A stretch of 64,000 nucleotides of DNA from Polyodon spathula. Lineage: Eukaryota > Chordata > Actinopteri > Acipenseriformes > Polyodontidae. The notes under the pieces were generated by a model. The model saw only the letters and a list, made by a program, of their open reading frames with translations, was not told the DNA's origin and made no database searches. The stretch lies in assembly GCF_017654505.1 (NCBI RefSeq), contig NC_054535.1, positions 87,435,785 to 87,499,784 on the forward strand, written 5' to 3'. Position numbers and translations under genes: made by a program. This document shows, piece by piece, positions 62,855 to 64,000 of the stretch (position 1 is its first letter; the number at the start of each line of letters is the position of its first letter).

Positions 62855-64000
62855 GTTTGAATGCCTTTGCCTTATTCAGCCATGTATCCATTTTATTTCC
62901 TTAAGTTCTCCTTTTAAGTCTAATGTTCACCTTTACCAGGAAACATGTGACTATTATTATGTTTTGTTATTAACATTGTTAAACTCTCAGGTTTAATGGA
63001 TTGACCGAAACATGGTGGGGGATCCATCGACTCTTTGTGGGAAAGTATCATGAAATCTCAATAATAACCACTTCAAAATGTGAAGTAAAAATATAGTCAA
63101 ACTGCTGATATGTCAAATTTACACAACAGCAAGGATTGAAACCACAAAGTAGGTTGTGGTAAATTTAGATACCCCTTCTTGTACATTAAAGTTACCCTAT
63201 TCCTTTTTACGTTACTCTAGTCTAGGGTAGTACAATGCTGCCTCTGCCACTGCGGCCTGGCTATGCAAGTAGAACTTTGAGAACCAATACTCTAGTTCAT
63301 TTCCAAATTCCAGTTAATAGCCAGTATTTGCCAGACCCTCCTTTCATGACTAAGTTAGGTAAAAGCAGCTTTTGTCAAGAGAGCAAATTGCTATTTTATT
63401 TATCGCCCCCACAGCAACAGCATCACATTCTATACAGTATGTACTGTATTTACTTTGAGCTCTAGACCACTCGTACCTTATCTGATTTATCTTAATGGTA
63501 AACATTCTCTCTTGATGAGCATATAGCTACTGTGTGATGTTAAATTTAGGGATGAGATGCTTCAGTTCGTGCCATGATTCCTTTAAATGTAGCGTATTCC
63601 TTCGAATTTAAGACACAGCCCAAATTTCCCACCCTCAACTTGAGGGGAAAAAAAAAAATCAATGAAAGATGCATTTACTCATATAAGAAAATGACACATG
63701 GAGGCAGTTTGTGGCTGTCTGCTGTTACTCAGAGCATTACAGATATGTGCTGCTTCTCATTTCCAGTTGTTTTTCTCCCTTTCTGTGAAATGTGGCATTG
63801 CTTGGCAAGTACAAAAATACAGGGGTCTGATTAGGACAGAGCTGATTGGAGGTCTTGATTGGCCGGCTGGTGGGCATGCTGGTTATAGTTATAGTTTTTA
63901 GTAACTAAGCCCAGTAGTCAATCTTTTCCTGACTTTCACATTAAATAAATAAAATAAGAATAACTCAGATAACTACTATTTCAAACAAACAAAAAAAAAA
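62855..64000. other. Unannotated DNA, possible 3' UTR
   Basis: No further gene was recognised. If the preceding exon is real, this region would start with its 3' UTR, but no convincing AATAAA lies within the first kilobase; 'aataaataaaata' appears only near 63944. Confidence 0.35.

Overview
The window is vertebrate-type nuclear DNA, almost certainly from a ray-finned fish. It is AT-rich, has no operons and is dense in long dinucleotide microsatellites. It carries a fish-typical mix of Tc1-like, hAT, piggyBac-type and Crypton-type DNA transposons, Ty3/gypsy-like LTR elements, and LINE ends whose 3' tail is shared with V-SINEs. A non-teleost lineage such as sturgeon or paddlefish would fit, but the sequence does not prove it. 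No complete host protein-coding gene was recognised. The only host-exon candidate is a short terminal-exon-like stretch at 62769-62854. Every interpretation below comes from reading the sequence by eye; no search was run.

Layout. 1-6.0 kb: unannotated DNA with microsatellites, a candidate tRNA-derived SINE (3433-3790) and a folded-back LTR fragment carrying a (CA)90 array (5485-6020). 6.97-9.15 kb: a decayed Ty3/gypsy-like element (protease end, RT start, RNase H end, integrase, 3' LTR) that has lost most of RT and contains a SINE tail. 9.27-9.57 kb: a long hairpin repeat. 9.89-11.88 kb: an inverted pair of 100-bp repeats. 13.95-17.30 kb: a complete non-autonomous LTR retrotransposon with two 598-bp LTRs, a 5-bp target duplication, a primer binding site and one proline-rich tandem-repeat reading frame, but no pol. 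19.7-20.9 kb: a non-autonomous hAT-like element. 26.4-27.1 kb: a hAT transposase relic. 29.95-31.03 kb: a LINE 3' end followed by a solo LTR. 31.2-31.95 kb: two opposed Tc1-like fragments, one split by a TTAA-flanked MITE. 33.2-33.8 kb: a Crypton-type (DUF3504) recombinase relic. 38.2-39.8 kb: a Tc1-like element. 43.1-46.8 kb: a hAT-type element with a second Tc1-like element nested inside. 48.4-51.4 kb: three solo-LTR-type insertions, one a palindrome with a U3 end at both termini and a clean target duplication. 61.3-62.1 kb: a second LINE 3' end.

The elements record a layered history: Tc1 into hAT, a MITE into a Tc1-like element, and a SINE tail into a gypsy-like element. Several LTR copies share termini (TGTGGCA at U3, TGTGACA or TGTCACA at U5) and probably belong to one superfamily. 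The most unusual structure is the palindromic LTR at 49491-50092. A similar fold near a similar LTR landmark recurs at 5485-6020.
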